NCBI RefSeq assembly: GCF_002104475.1
Contig: NZ_NBOF01000003.1
Span: 62,001 to 126,000, forward strand
Reading direction: 5' to 3'
Length of the DNA: 64,000 nucleotides
Origin: Cognaticolwellia mytili
GTDB lineage: Bacteria > Pseudomonadota > Gammaproteobacteria > Enterobacterales > Alteromonadaceae
The notes beneath the pieces were generated by a model. The model was not told where the DNA came from. It made no database searches and saw only the letters and a program-made list of their open reading frames with translations. Of this stretch, positions 47,675 to 57,102 are shown in pieces; the stretch's first letter is position 1, and every line of letters begins with the position of its first letter. A program made the position numbers and the translations under genes.

Positions 47675-49978
47675 TTATTTTAAATGCTCATTAAAATAAT
47701 CAGTCATCATTGTTTTTAAATGTAACGTTGTTCCTTCACCTTCCCGAATGCCATGACTTCTGTTCGGATAAGACATAAAGTCAAACTGACGGTTATGTTT
47801 AATTAACTCGTTAATTAATCGCTCAGTGCCTTGGTAATGAACGTTATCATCACCTGTGCCATGAACTAATAACAACTTACCTTGTAAGTTCTTAGCATGA
47901 GTAATTGGTGAACCTTGCTTATAACTTTCTGCATAGTCAGTTAATAAACCAGAGTAGCGTTCTTGGTAAATACTGTCATATAAGCGTTGATCGGCTACTG
48001 GTGCTAGAGAAATGCCTACTTTATAAAGTTCAGGGTAACGAAATAGCATGTTCAATGTCATTGAGCCGCCACCAGAATGTCCCCAAATACCAACACGGTT
48101 TGAATCTATATATGACCAACGTTCAGTCATTGCTTTTAGTGCATCAGCTTGATCACGAGATGATAAAATTCCGACCGCACCATAAATAGATTTACGCCAC
48201 TCTCTTCCTTTAGGTGCTGGTGTACCACGGTTATCAATAGAGGCAACAATGAAGCCTTGCTCAGTTAGCATTTGATCCCAAAAATATGCATTTCCACGCC
48301 ATCTATCTTGTGCTGTTTGTCCTGCAGGTTCGCCGTATACATAGAAAATTATTGGATACTTTTTACTGGCATCAAAATCAGCAGGTCGCATGATGTAACC
48401 ATCAAGTACTACGCCATCTTGTGCAGTTACTTGAAAAAACTCATGTTCAGGTTTTGCCAAAGCAGCCATTTTCTCATTTAGCTTTTTGTTCGCCATCAGC
48501 AAGTGTTTACTTTGGTGGCCTGATACTTTTATTAAACTTTTTTTTGTTGGTTTAGAAAAGCTTGAATGAGAGTGAATGGCCCACTGACCATCTGGCGACA
48601 TTTGGTAGCGATTTGAACCTGAAAATTCTTCAGGTGTTACTCGTTGATTTGATAAGGTTCCATCTAGCTTACTGCGATATAAATAGCGCTGAGCAACGTC
48701 ATCTGGCGAAGCAATAAAATATACCCAGCCATTCTTTTCATCAACGGCTTGTATATCGGTAATATCAAAAGCACCGTCTGTTAAGTTGACGATGTTAGTG
48801 CCATCACGAGAAATTTTGTAAATATGTCTCCAACCTGAACGCTCACTTTTCCAAATGAAATCATCACCATTCTCTAACCAACGAGCGTCATCATAAAAGT
48901 CTAGAAAGGTTTCTTCTTGCTCGGTCATTATTAGGTCAACTTTACCGCTATTAGGGTTAGTCAGATAAAGTTTGTTGGTGTCTTGCTTACGATTAACATG
49001 CTGAATTAGCACTTGCTCTGAATTACCAGACCAATTCATGCGAGGAATGTACATTTCGCGCGAGTTATTCGGTAACTTTGCCCAAACCGTTTTCTTGCTG
49101 TCGAGGTTTACAATACCTATTTTTGCCAATGCATTTTCTTCGCCAACTTTTGGGTAAGGGAACTTAGTTAAGGTTGGATAAAGTTCATCTGTGTTATTGA
49201 TCATGATGAAGTCTTTGCTGCCTTGGGTATCTAATTGCCAATAAGCGATATTTTTGCCGTCAGGGCTCCAACGAAAGCCATCACGAATAGAAAACTCTTC
49301 TTCATATACCCAATCAAATAAGCCATTAATAATACCATTGCCGGCATCAGAGGTTAATTGGCTAATGTGGTTGTTGCTAAGCGTTTCTAGGTAAATATTA
49401 TTATCAGTAACATAAGCTACTTTGCTGCCATCAGGTGAAAATTTAGCAAACATTAAGCTACTGGCTTTAACGTCTTTACCACCCAATTGTTGTAATTGAT
49501 TAGTCGCTAGATTTAATATCCAGTAGTCGCCACGACTATTTGAGCGCCATACCTTTTTACTATTGGTGTAAAGCAAAACTTGTGCACGATCATCTGACCA
49601 AAGGTAATTGTCAATGGCGAGTGGCTTTTTTTCACCGTCAGGTGTTAATTGCTCCGCTGATATAAGTACGGTTCGCGCCAATGTATTGGGATCGTAGAAA
49701 ACAATTTCTTTGCCAATACTTTGCTCTTTTCCGTCTTCGTCTTTTTTGGTTGTTGCTGACTTCTCAACAGCGGTATAGCCACTGCCATCAGCTAACCAAC
49801 GAATGCGGCCAAGCCACTGAGAAGTAAACTCACCTTCTTGGTAAATACGTTCAAGGCTTAATGGATTTTTGCTTGTATTATTTCCAGTAGCAGATTTGTC
49901 AGCGGTACTTTGACAGGCAACAAGTGATACCGAGATGGCGGCGAATGCACACCAGCGAGTTAATTTGGCTGTAAACAT
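47675..49978 (-). CDS. Lipoprotein dipeptidyl peptidase IV-like serine peptidase (S9B)
   Basis: 767-residue envelope peptidase. A lipoprotein signal ends at VACQST (Cys near residue 22). The N-terminal two thirds form a beta-propeller (WSPDGKNIAYWQLDT is a DPP-IV landmark); the C-terminal alpha/beta-hydrolase has the Ser in GIWGHSGGGSMTL, the Asp in HGTGDDNVHY and the His in NRSHGIREG. GHSGGG replaces the more usual GWSYGG, as in some bacterial relatives. Predicted to release dipeptides from N termini, which would supply peptide nitrogen. It converges on efp. Confidence 0.93.
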   Translation of the reverse strand: MFTAKLTRWCAFAAISVSLVACQSTADKSATGNNTSKNPLSLERIYQEGEFTSQWLGRIRWLADGSGYTAVEKSATTKKDEDGKEQSIGKEIVFYDPNTLARTVLISAEQLTPDGEKKPLAIDNYLWSDDRAQVLLYTNSKKVWRSNSRGDYWILNLATNQLQQLGGKDVKASSLMFAKFSPDGSKVAYVTDNNIYLETLSNNHISQLTSDAGNGIINGLFDWVYEEEFSIRDGFRWSPDGKNIAYWQLDTQGSKDFIMINNTDELYPTLTKFPYPKVGEENALAKIGIVNLDSKKTVWAKLPNNSREMYIPRMNWSGNSEQVLIQHVNRKQDTNKLYLTNPNSGKVDLIMTEQEETFLDFYDDARWLENGDDFIWKSERSGWRHIYKISRDGTNIVNLTDGAFDITDIQAVDEKNGWVYFIASPDDVAQRYLYRSKLDGTLSNQRVTPEEFSGSNRYQMSPDGQWAIHSHSSFSKPTKKSLIKVSGHQSKHLLMANKKLNEKMAALAKPEHEFFQVTAQDGVVLDGYIMRPADFDASKKYPIIFYVYGEPAGQTAQDRWRGNAYFWDQMLTEQGFIVASIDNRGTPAPKGREWRKSIYGAVGILSSRDQADALKAMTERWSYIDSNRVGIWGHSGGGSMTLNMLFRYPELYKVGISLAPVADQRLYDSIYQERYSGLLTDYAESYKQGSPITHAKNLQGKLLLVHGTGDDNVHYQGTERLINELIKHNRQFDFMSYPNRSHGIREGEGTTLHLKTMMTDYFNEHLK

Positions 49979-50193
49979 AGTCGTTCCTTATTTTTCATTG
50001 CCCTAACTGTAAATTGTATACAATGACAAGGCAAATATGTTCATCGCAATTTTATGCTTGTTCGACATGAATTGGCTTATTTCGCAGAGTAATAAGTGGT
50101 GTGTATAATTTGCTTGATAACAATGACTATTTCTTATTGAAAACATTTAACTTGCCCCCACCTTAAAGGGACGCAAATATTTTGGGATCTGCT

Positions 50194-51135
50194 ATGCAAT
50201 CGGCATTAACAATATCAGGGTTAGAAAAAACTTATAAAGGTGGTTTTCAGGCACTCAAAGGTATTGACCTTACGGTGAATCAGGGTGACTTTTTTGCTTT
50301 ACTTGGCCCTAATGGTGCCGGTAAGTCGACTACCATTGGCATTATCACTTCACTAGTAAATAAAACTGCAGGGAAAGTAGCTGTTTTTGGCCATGATATT
50401 GACCAAGAATTAGAAGCAGCTAAAAGCTTCATTGGTCTAGTGCCACAAGAGTTCAACTTTAATCAGTTTGAACCCTTAATGAAAATTCTAGTTAACCAAG
50501 CAGGCTATTACGGTGTTGAACGTTCAATAGCCGTTGAACGGGCAGAAAAGTATTTAAAACAGCTCGATTTATGGGACAAAAGAAACGACGCCGCACGTAT
50601 GCTTTCCGGTGGCATGAAACGTCGTCTAATGATTGCTAGAGCGTTAATGCACGAACCTAAAATGTTAATACTTGATGAGCCAACGGCGGGTGTTGATATT
50701 GAACTTAGACGTTCAATGTGGGAATTCCTTCGTGAATTAAACCAGCAAGGCATCACCATTATTTTAACAACCCACTACCTTGAAGAAGCAGAAATGCTTT
50801 GTCGAAATATTGCTATTATCGACTCGGGTATTATTGTTGAAAATACCGATATGAAGTCTTTATTGGCTAAGTTAGACGTAGAAACCTTTGTGTTTGATTT
50901 AAAGCCTAACAGCAAGCCAGCACAATTGACTGGTTTTTGCTTTCGAGTTGTTGACGATCACACGTTAGAAGTTGATGTGAAAAAGTGTCAAACCATAAAT
51001 CAAGTATTTACTGAGTTAACACAACAGAGTATTGAAGTGTTGAGTATGCGAAATAAAAGTAATCGACTAGAAGAGCTATTTGTTAGTTTAGTTGGTAGTG
51101 GACAAGAATTAGCAACCAGTGCGATAGAGGAGTAA
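50194..51135 (+). CDS. yadG: ABC transporter ATP-binding protein (YadG-like)
   Basis: Cytoplasmic ATPase of an ABC-2-type exporter. Walker A GPNGAGKST, signature LSGGMKRRL, Walker B LILDEPTAGVD and the H-loop in TTHYLEEAE are intact. The ATG at 50194 was preferred to an in-frame TTG at 50182; both are possible. It is followed 5 nt later by the permease. In E. coli, yadGH sit near panD-panCB, as here. The substrate is unknown. Confidence 0.92.
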   Translation: MQSALTISGLEKTYKGGFQALKGIDLTVNQGDFFALLGPNGAGKSTTIGIITSLVNKTAGKVAVFGHDIDQELEAAKSFIGLVPQEFNFNQFEPLMKILVNQAGYYGVERSIAVERAEKYLKQLDLWDKRNDAARMLSGGMKRRLMIARALMHEPKMLILDEPTAGVDIELRRSMWEFLRELNQQGITIILTTHYLEEAEMLCRNIAIIDSGIIVENTDMKSLLAKLDVETFVFDLKPNSKPAQLTGFCFRVVDDHTLEVDVKKCQTINQVFTELTQQSIEVLSMRNKSNRLEELFVSLVGSGQELATSAIEE

Positions 51136-51140
51136 GTTAG

Positions 51141-51914
51141 ATGATTGCAGCAAGAAATATTATCGCGCTAAAAAGTATTCTACATAAAGAAATTCACCGT
51201 TTTATGCGTATTTGGGTGCAAACTCTTGTACCACCAGCAATTACTATTAGTTTGTATTTTGTCATTTTTGGCTCACTAATTGGTGCTCGTATTGGCGAAA
51301 TGGGCGGCTTTGACTATATGTCATTTATCGTGCCTGGGTTAATCATGATGAGTGTTATTACTAACTCGTATTCCAATGTCGCTTCGTCATTTTTTAGTGC
51401 CAAGTGGCAGCGTAATGTGGAAGAAATGCTTGTAGCACCAGTACCAAATTGGGTTATCGTTGCCGGCTATGTTGGCGGCGGTATGGCGCGTGGCATGTTA
51501 GTTGGCAGTATTGTCACTTTCGTAGCAATGTTTTTTGTCGATATACAAATTCATAATATTTGGGTGATTATCGCAACGGTTGCATTGACCTCTGCCACCT
51601 TTGCTTTAGGCGGACTAATAAACGCTATTTTTGCTGGCAGCTTTGACGATATTTCGATTATCCCAACCTTTATTTTAACGCCATTAACCTATTTAGGTGG
51701 TGTGTTTTATTCGATTAGTTTATTGCCTGAATTTTGGCAAGGCGTATCGCAAATAAACCCTATCGTCTATATGGTCAATGCCTTTAGATATGGATTTTTA
51801 GGAATTACTGATGTTAGTTTAGTGCTGTCTTTCTCTGTACTAGGTGTTTTTATTGTCAGCTTGTACACAATCGCTATGGTATTGATCACTAAAGGTATTG
51901 GCTTAAGAAGCTAG
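51141..51914 (+). CDS. yadH: ABC-2 type transporter permease (YadH-like)
   Basis: 257-residue inner-membrane protein with about six helices and the ABC-2 phrase LTPLTYLGGVFYSI. N-terminal ALKSILHKEIHRFMRIWVQT matches the YadH group. It forms one transporter with the upstream ATPase. A hairpin (51928-51962, stem CGCACTAT/ATAGTGCG) follows the stop. Confidence 0.92.
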   Translation: MIAARNIIALKSILHKEIHRFMRIWVQTLVPPAITISLYFVIFGSLIGARIGEMGGFDYMSFIVPGLIMMSVITNSYSNVASSFFSAKWQRNVEEMLVAPVPNWVIVAGYVGGGMARGMLVGSIVTFVAMFFVDIQIHNIWVIIATVALTSATFALGGLINAIFAGSFDDISIIPTFILTPLTYLGGVFYSISLLPEFWQGVSQINPIVYMVNAFRYGFLGITDVSLVLSFSVLGVFIVSLYTIAMVLITKGIGLRS

Positions 51915-51927
51915 CTGTTATTAAGCG

Positions 51928-51962
51928 CGCACTATCTAGCCAAGTAACTTGAGCATAGTGCG
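51928..51962 (+). terminator. Hairpin after the yadGH pair
   Basis: An 8-bp stem, CGCACTAT and ATAGTGCG, with a 19-nt loop and no proper T-run; a weak terminator or 3'-end hairpin. Confidence 0.5.
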
Positions 51963-51993
51963 TGAACTTTTGAAAATTTATAGGTAAATGGTA

Positions 51994-52686
51994 ATGAGCT
52001 CTACAGAAATCACCGGCGATTCTAAAGCCATTGTGACTAATCAACCTGGTATACATGAAAAGCTAGCAGAGATTGTTGCTAAGCATATTGAGCATCCGTC
52101 ACAAAAGCCGATACAGGCACATACGCAACAAGCCTTCGATGAAATGGATGCTATTGTGCAATCATTTTCAGGGCCTGTGATTTTAGACTCTTGCTGTGGT
52201 GTTGGCCAAAGTACCCGATTGTTAGCAAAACAAAACCCTAATGCTTTAGTGATTGGTGTTGATAAGTCAGCACATCGCATTACGCGTAATGTTGATGACG
52301 TTAAACGAGATGATGGTGAAGGAATTGTTGATAATTACCACCTTGTGCGTGCCGATTTAAATGACTTTTACCGCTTGGTTGTTGCTGCTAAATGGCCTGT
52401 CGACAAGCATTATATTTTGTATCCTAATCCTTGGCCAAAAGCGAAACACGTACAAAGACGCTGGCATGGTAGTGCGGTTTTCCCGCAAATTATTGCCGTA
52501 GGTAATGAAATAATTCTCCGCAGTAATTGGCAGTTATACCTGCAAGAATTTCAGGTTGCGGCTGGTGTTATGGATTTCTTCGGTAGTATTTCAAAAGTTA
52601 ATGACGAGCAGCCGTTAACACCGTTCGAAGCAAAGTATCAGGCTAGTGGTCAAGTATGTTGGCAATTAACTATTGCTAAGAACTAA
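51994..52686 (+). CDS. TrmB-like SAM-dependent methyltransferase
   Basis: 230 residues. The SAM motif LDSCCGVGQSTRLLA, GVDKSAHRITRN and the TrmB-type motif YPNPWPKAKHVQRRWHG are visible. The family contains tRNA (guanine-46-N7)-methyltransferase, but the variant motif (RRWHGSAVFP) suggests a divergent paralogue rather than the housekeeping enzyme. The ATG at 51994 has AGG 9 nt upstream; the ATG at 51988 is too close. A hairpin (52712-52741) follows. Confidence 0.75.
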   Translation: MSSTEITGDSKAIVTNQPGIHEKLAEIVAKHIEHPSQKPIQAHTQQAFDEMDAIVQSFSGPVILDSCCGVGQSTRLLAKQNPNALVIGVDKSAHRITRNVDDVKRDDGEGIVDNYHLVRADLNDFYRLVVAAKWPVDKHYILYPNPWPKAKHVQRRWHGSAVFPQIIAVGNEIILRSNWQLYLQEFQVAAGVMDFFGSISKVNDEQPLTPFEAKYQASGQVCWQLTIAKN

Positions 52687-53107
52687 TTAGCAATAGTTAA
52701 AGTTCCAACTAATTGGCTAGATTTACACTTATTTAGCCAATCACCTTAATATTAAAATTTGTATTTTTTGCTTCTCTTTGTTTTTTCTTTATATTTCAAT
52801 TGATTGTGTTTTTGGCCTGAAAGTTGATTATACCTCGGTATATCAATTTGTAATTTAGGATGAATAACATGACTAACAATATTAAAAAAACAGTATTGAT
52901 GATGGCCTTAAGCAGCTTAGCAATTGTTGAGCTAGCGCTAGTTTACGCCGCGACATTGCTGGCTTAATTTTCACGCTTTATCTTCAATATTATGGTTATA
53001 AAGCGTAATTGAGTTGAAAAAACGAGACTTTTGCCGAAAATTTTATTACAGTGCCGCACTTATGTAAAACAACTTGCTTATGGGTGAGTAGTAAATAGTG
53101 AATAAGT
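52687..53107 (+). other. 421-nt intergenic region with hairpin, operator-like palindrome and a micro-gene
   Basis: Stem ATTGGCTA/TAGCCAAT (52712-52741) follows the methyltransferase gene. A palindrome TTGATTATACC-TC-GGTATATCAA (52824-52846) precedes the 32-codon gene at 52869. The stem ACGCTTTAT/ATAAAGCGT (52973-53006) follows that gene. Confidence 0.6.
52869..52967 (+). CDS. 32-residue single-helix membrane micro-protein
   Basis: ATG at 52869 with AGGA 8 nt upstream. It encodes a short polar start (MTNNIKKTV) then a continuous hydrophobic helix (LMMALSSLAIVELALVYAA and TLLA). It has the layout of a stand-alone gene: a palindrome upstream and a 9-bp hairpin just after the stop. Function unknown; a regulator of a membrane complex is typical for such peptides, but this is inference. 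Confidence 0.6.
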   Translation: MTNNIKKTVLMMALSSLAIVELALVYAATLLA

Positions 53108-54751
53108 ATGACGGTTAGTAAACGCGCTGCAAAAGCGAGTGAAGAGTCTTTACATCGCATCTTTACCATTCCAGTTGCGCCTAATTCAACATTAGGTCGA
53201 ATAGAGAATGAGATATCGCAAAATTTAGCGGGTTTTCTTGGTGAGCACATTGCGGCGACCGAACAGGCACTGTCTGAAATTGAAAAAGATTTTGCTAGTT
53301 CACAAATTCCTGAAAATCCAGCGTTTGTTTCTGATCATATGCACCACTTGCTTGATAAATTAGTGTCGCAATCGGTTCACACTTCTAGTCCAAACTTTAT
53401 TGGACATATGACTTCTGCATTACCTTACTTTATTTTACCGCTGTCAAAGTTGATGATCGGTTTAAATCAAAATCTAGTTAAAATTGAAACTTCTAAGGCG
53501 TTTACGCCAATGGAACGTCAAGTACTAGGCATGATGCATCGATTAGTTTATCAAGATGACGAGCCTTTTTATCAAGAATGGATGCACAGTGCTAATCATT
53601 CCTTAGGTGCATTTTGCTCTGGCGGTACTGTCGCGAACTTAACCGCACTCTGGGTTGCACGAAATAATTTATTAAGACCTGATGGTGAATTTCGCGGTGT
53701 CGCTCGTGAAGGTTTATACAGTGCGCTTAAACACTATCAATATGATGGTTTAGCGATTTTAGTGTCTGATCGTGGTCATTACTCACTGAAAAAGTCTGCT
53801 GATGTACTTGGTATTGGTCAAGATAGCGTTATTGCTATTCCTACAGATGAAAATAATAAAATTGATTGTCAGTTACTTAAAGCTAAGTGCGAACAGTTAG
53901 CACAAGATAATATTCGCATACTGAGCATAGTAGGCGTTGCTGGCACGACGGAAACTGGCAATATTGACCCGCTTGATAAAATGGCTGAAATAGCGCAGCA
54001 ATACGGTGCACATTTTCATGTTGATGCTGCATGGGGCGGAGCAACGCTATTATCAAATAAATATCGACCGCTTTTAAAAGGCATTGAGTTAGCTGATTCG
54101 GTAACTATTGATGCGCATAAGCAGATGTATGTACCTATGGGCGCAGGTTTGGTGGTTTTCAAAAATCCAGCTTCAGTTGCTGCTATTGAACATCATGCTG
54201 AATATATTCTACGTAAAGGCTCGAAAGATTTAGGTAGTCATACCTTAGAAGGTTCTCGCCCAGGTATGGCAATGTTGGTTTATGCCGCGTTGCACGTTAT
54301 TAGCCGCCCTGGCTATGAAATGTTAATTAATACCAGTATTGAAAAAGCACATTACTTTGCCCAGTTAATTGAACAACAAGCAGATTTTGAGTTGGTCACA
54401 CAACCTGAATTGTGCTTATTAACTTATCGTTATAATCCATCTAGCGTGCAATCATTATTGGCTGTAGCGGCCGAAGATGAGCAAGAAAGTATTAATCGTT
54501 TATTAGATAAGCTAACTAAGTTTGTGCAAAAACGTCAGCGTGAAAATGGTAAGTCGTTTGTTTCACGTACTCGTATAGAGGTGCAAAAATATAACGGTCG
54601 TAAAACCTTGGTTTTTCGTGTGGTATTGGCAAACCCGTTAACGACAAAAACAATCCTGCAGGATGTGTTAGCAGAACAAACGCTATTAGCACAAGAAAGT
54701 GAAACCTTTTTACCGACCTTATTATCTATGGCCCAAGCTAAAACCGTATAG
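53108..54751 (+). CDS. panP: PLP-dependent aspartate 1-decarboxylase PanP
   Basis: Makes beta-alanine from aspartate for pantothenate and coenzyme A. 547 residues of the group II (glutamate/tyrosine) decarboxylase fold: HFHVDAAWGGATLLS, the PLP lysine in TIDAHKQMYVPMGAG and FCSGGTVANLTALWVAR. It lies tail to tail with panC-panB where E. coli has the unrelated pyruvoyl enzyme panD, which supports the PanP assignment; no panD is in the window. A bidirectional terminator separates it from panC. Confidence 0.92.
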   Translation: MTVSKRAAKASEESLHRIFTIPVAPNSTLGRIENEISQNLAGFLGEHIAATEQALSEIEKDFASSQIPENPAFVSDHMHHLLDKLVSQSVHTSSPNFIGHMTSALPYFILPLSKLMIGLNQNLVKIETSKAFTPMERQVLGMMHRLVYQDDEPFYQEWMHSANHSLGAFCSGGTVANLTALWVARNNLLRPDGEFRGVAREGLYSALKHYQYDGLAILVSDRGHYSLKKSADVLGIGQDSVIAIPTDENNKIDCQLLKAKCEQLAQDNIRILSIVGVAGTTETGNIDPLDKMAEIAQQYGAHFHVDAAWGGATLLSNKYRPLLKGIELADSVTIDAHKQMYVPMGAGLVVFKNPASVAAIEHHAEYILRKGSKDLGSHTLEGSRPGMAMLVYAALHVISRPGYEMLINTSIEKAHYFAQLIEQQADFELVTQPELCLLTYRYNPSSVQSLLAVAAEDEQESINRLLDKLTKFVQKRQRENGKSFVSRTRIEVQKYNGRKTLVFRVVLANPLTTKTILQDVLAEQTLLAQESETFLPTLLSMAQAKTV

Positions 54752-54795
54752 TCTAAAGCGACTTAGCGCTGATGCTAGCAAAATTTAATGGTAAT

Positions 54796-54827
54796 AAAAA
54801 AAGCTAATAACAATGTTGTTAGCTTTT
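54796..54827. terminator. Terminator between panP and panC
   Basis: AAAGCTAATAAC and GTTGTTAGCTTT pair (one G-T), with an A-run to the left and a short T-run to the right. Confidence 0.85.
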
Positions 54828-54877
54828 ATGTTCAGGATGAAAGGTCTGTCATCTTCACTGTTTAATTATTTTTCTAG

Positions 54878-55729
54878 CTACAGAAATACCTGCAAATTAT
54901 CTATCAATCGTGCTTTACCGCAATGTGCGGCAGCAAGAATGACCAACTCTTTATCGTCTTCACTTGCTGGCTGTAGAGTACGAGCATGGCAAATATGAAT
55001 ATAGTCAGTTTTCAACCCTGCGTTGTCTATGTAGTCCGCGGCTTGTTTCGCTAAGCCAATAAAGTCATTATTATTTACTATTTCTTTTGCTAACCATTGG
55101 ATATTTTGAGCTAAGGCAGGGGCAATTTTCTTTTCTTCGTCGGTTAAGTAGTTATTACGTGAACTTAGCGCTAAGCCACTGTCTTCTCGCACCGTTGCCA
55201 CTGGAATAATTTCAATCGGCATCGACAAGTCTTCAACCATAGTCTGAATTACTTGCACTTGTTGGTAATCTTTTAAACCAAAGCAGGCGATATCAGGTTG
55301 TACTAAATTGAAAAGCTTACAAACAACGGTTGATACGCCGCGAAAATGTCCTGGACGACTTTCACCACAATAGCCATCGGATACATTAGGCACTTCAACA
55401 TAACTTTGCTTATCTAAACCTTTAGGATAAATAATGCTTGGTGTTGGGGTGAACAATAATTCACAACCGGCAGCTAATAGTTTTTCTTGGTCGGCTGCCA
55501 TGGTTCTAGGGTAGTTGTCGATATCTTCATTGGCGCCAAATTGCATTGGGTTAACAAAAATACTCGCGACCACCTTGTCAGCGACAGACTTAGCTTTTTC
55601 CACTAAAGTTATGTGGCCTTGGTGCAAGTTACCCATGGTCGGCACAAAAGCAATTTTAAGGCCTTGCTGACGCCATGCACTAATCGTAGCGCGTAAAGTA
55701 TCGATATCTTGTGTTGTTTGCATTGTCAT
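54878..55729 (-). CDS. panC: Pantoate--beta-alanine ligase
   Basis: ATP-dependent last step of pantothenate synthesis, joining pantoate and beta-alanine. 283 residues with [33 protein letters not shown] and the KMSKS-like region ALSSRNNYL. It follows panB by 28 nt. Its beta-alanine would come from the adjacent panP. Confidence 0.97.
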   Translation of the reverse strand: MTMQTTQDIDTLRATISAWRQQGLKIAFVPTMGNLHQGHITLVEKAKSVADKVVASIFVNPMQFGANEDIDNYPRTMAADQEKLLAAGCELLFTPTPSIIYPKGLDKQSYVEVPNVSDGYCGESRPGHFRGVSTVVCKLFNLVQPDIACFGLKDYQQVQVIQTMVEDLSMPIEIIPVATVREDSGLALSSRNNYLTDEEKKIAPALAQNIQWLAKEIVNNNDFIGLAKQAADYIDNAGLKTDYIHICHARTLQPASEDDKELVILAAAHCGKARLIDNLQVFL

Positions 55730-55757
55730 ACTGTTTTTCTACTCAGCTTGGGTATAA

Positions 55758-56552
55758 CTATTTAAAAATATGTTCAGGGCCTGGGAAATTGCCATTACTG
55801 ACTTCCGTAATATAAAGCTCAATGGCCTTTTGAATATCACCTGTATCAATTAAAAAGTTACGTGAAAATTTTGGCATGTAACTGCATGAAATACCTAAGG
55901 CATCATGCATCACTAATATTTGTCCGTCAGTGTCTTTACCTGCACCAATACCAATTGTTGGAATTGAAACCGCTTCAGTAATTGCTTTGCCTAAACCACT
56001 TGGAATACATTCAAGTACCAAGAGTTGTGCGCCTGCCGCTTCTAGTGCTTTTGCATTTTCAATCATTTCTTGTGCTTTATCACTTTCACGTCCTTGTACT
56101 TTAAAGCCACCAAATACATTGACAGATTGTGGTGTTAAGCCCAAGTGTGCGCAAACAGGGATACCGCGTTCAACTAGGCCTTTAATGGTACTTTCTAACC
56201 ATTGTCCGCCTTCTAGTTTGACGATACTTGCCCCTGCTTGCATAAGCTTGGCAGCGTTCGTGTAGGCTTGTTCAATGGTTGCGTAGCTCATAAATGGCAT
56301 GTCGGCAATAATCAGTGTATTTTCAACACCGCGCTTTACGCTTTGCGTATGGTAAGCCATATGTTCAATATCAACAGGTAATGTATCATCATGGCCTTGT
56401 AGCACCATGCCTAATGAGTCACCGATTAATATGGCGTGAATACCTGCTTGATCGAAAATTTTCGCAAAACTGGCGTCATAAGCCGTGATTGTGGTAATTT
56501 TTTCACCTTGTTGTTTCATTTTCTTCAAGGTGGCAGTTGTGATTTTAGCCAT
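55758..56552 (-). CDS. panB: 3-Methyl-2-oxobutanoate hydroxymethyltransferase
   Basis: Transfers a one-carbon unit to alpha-ketoisovalerate in pantothenate synthesis. Motifs: [51 protein letters not shown] and [18 protein letters not shown]. The ATG at 56552 matches the E. coli start; an in-frame ATG at 56564 is an alternative. It is first of the panB-panC pair. Confidence 0.97.
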   Translation of the reverse strand: MAKITTATLKKMKQQGEKITTITAYDASFAKIFDQAGIHAILIGDSLGMVLQGHDDTLPVDIEHMAYHTQSVKRGVENTLIIADMPFMSYATIEQAYTNAAKLMQAGASIVKLEGGQWLESTIKGLVERGIPVCAHLGLTPQSVNVFGGFKVQGRESDKAQEMIENAKALEAAGAQLLVLECIPSGLGKAITEAVSIPTIGIGAGKDTDGQILVMHDALGISCSYMPKFSRNFLIDTGDIQKAIELYITEVSNGNFPGPEHIFK

Positions 56553-56610
56553 AGTATTGTCCATAGTTTATGATGCTAAGCAGGGCATCAGTAATTTTAG
56601 AGTTGTTATA

Positions 56611-57102
56611 CTAACGCAATTTACTATGAATTTTTAGTCCATTTTTTTCAATCTGGTTAGCCAGTTGCAATACACTTGTACCATCAGGTAAAAGTAAACT
56701 TGGTGCAATTTCCGCTAAAGGCAGTAAAACAAACTCACGTAGCTTTAAGCCATAATGTGGCACAACTAAGCGTTCACTGTTGATGACCATTTCATTGAAC
56801 AATAAAATGTCTAAATCTAATATTCTTGCACCCCAGCGATTGTCTTTACGGACTCGACCGGCGTCATTTTCAATGCTTTGTAATTGATCAAGTAACTCAA
56901 TAGGGCTTAAGATAGTTTCGAGCGCAACCACAGCGTTCATGTAATCTGGTTGGTTTTGCGGGCCCATTGGGCGGCTGAAGTATAATGATGAGACTTGAGT
57001 AACTGAGCAGTTTGTTAACTGCTCTAGTTGGGTTAGTGCTGAAATTATTTGTGCATGTGGATCAGATAAGTTACTACCTAACCCGATATAGGCCAATGAC
57101 AT
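56611..57102 (-). CDS. folK: 2-Amino-4-hydroxy-6-hydroxymethyldihydropteridine pyrophosphokinase
   Basis: Folate synthesis enzyme of 163 residues: AYIGLGSNLSDP, SRPMGPQNQPDYMNAVV, and the HPPK signature VRKDNRWGARILDLDILLF. Its ATG overlaps the pcnB stop by one base (TAATG), so translation is coupled. Confidence 0.97.
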   Translation of the reverse strand: MSLAYIGLGSNLSDPHAQIISALTQLEQLTNCSVTQVSSLYFSRPMGPQNQPDYMNAVVALETILSPIELLDQLQSIENDAGRVRKDNRWGARILDLDILLFNEMVINSERLVVPHYGLKLREFVLLPLAEIAPSLLLPDGTSVLQLANQIEKNGLKIHSKLR

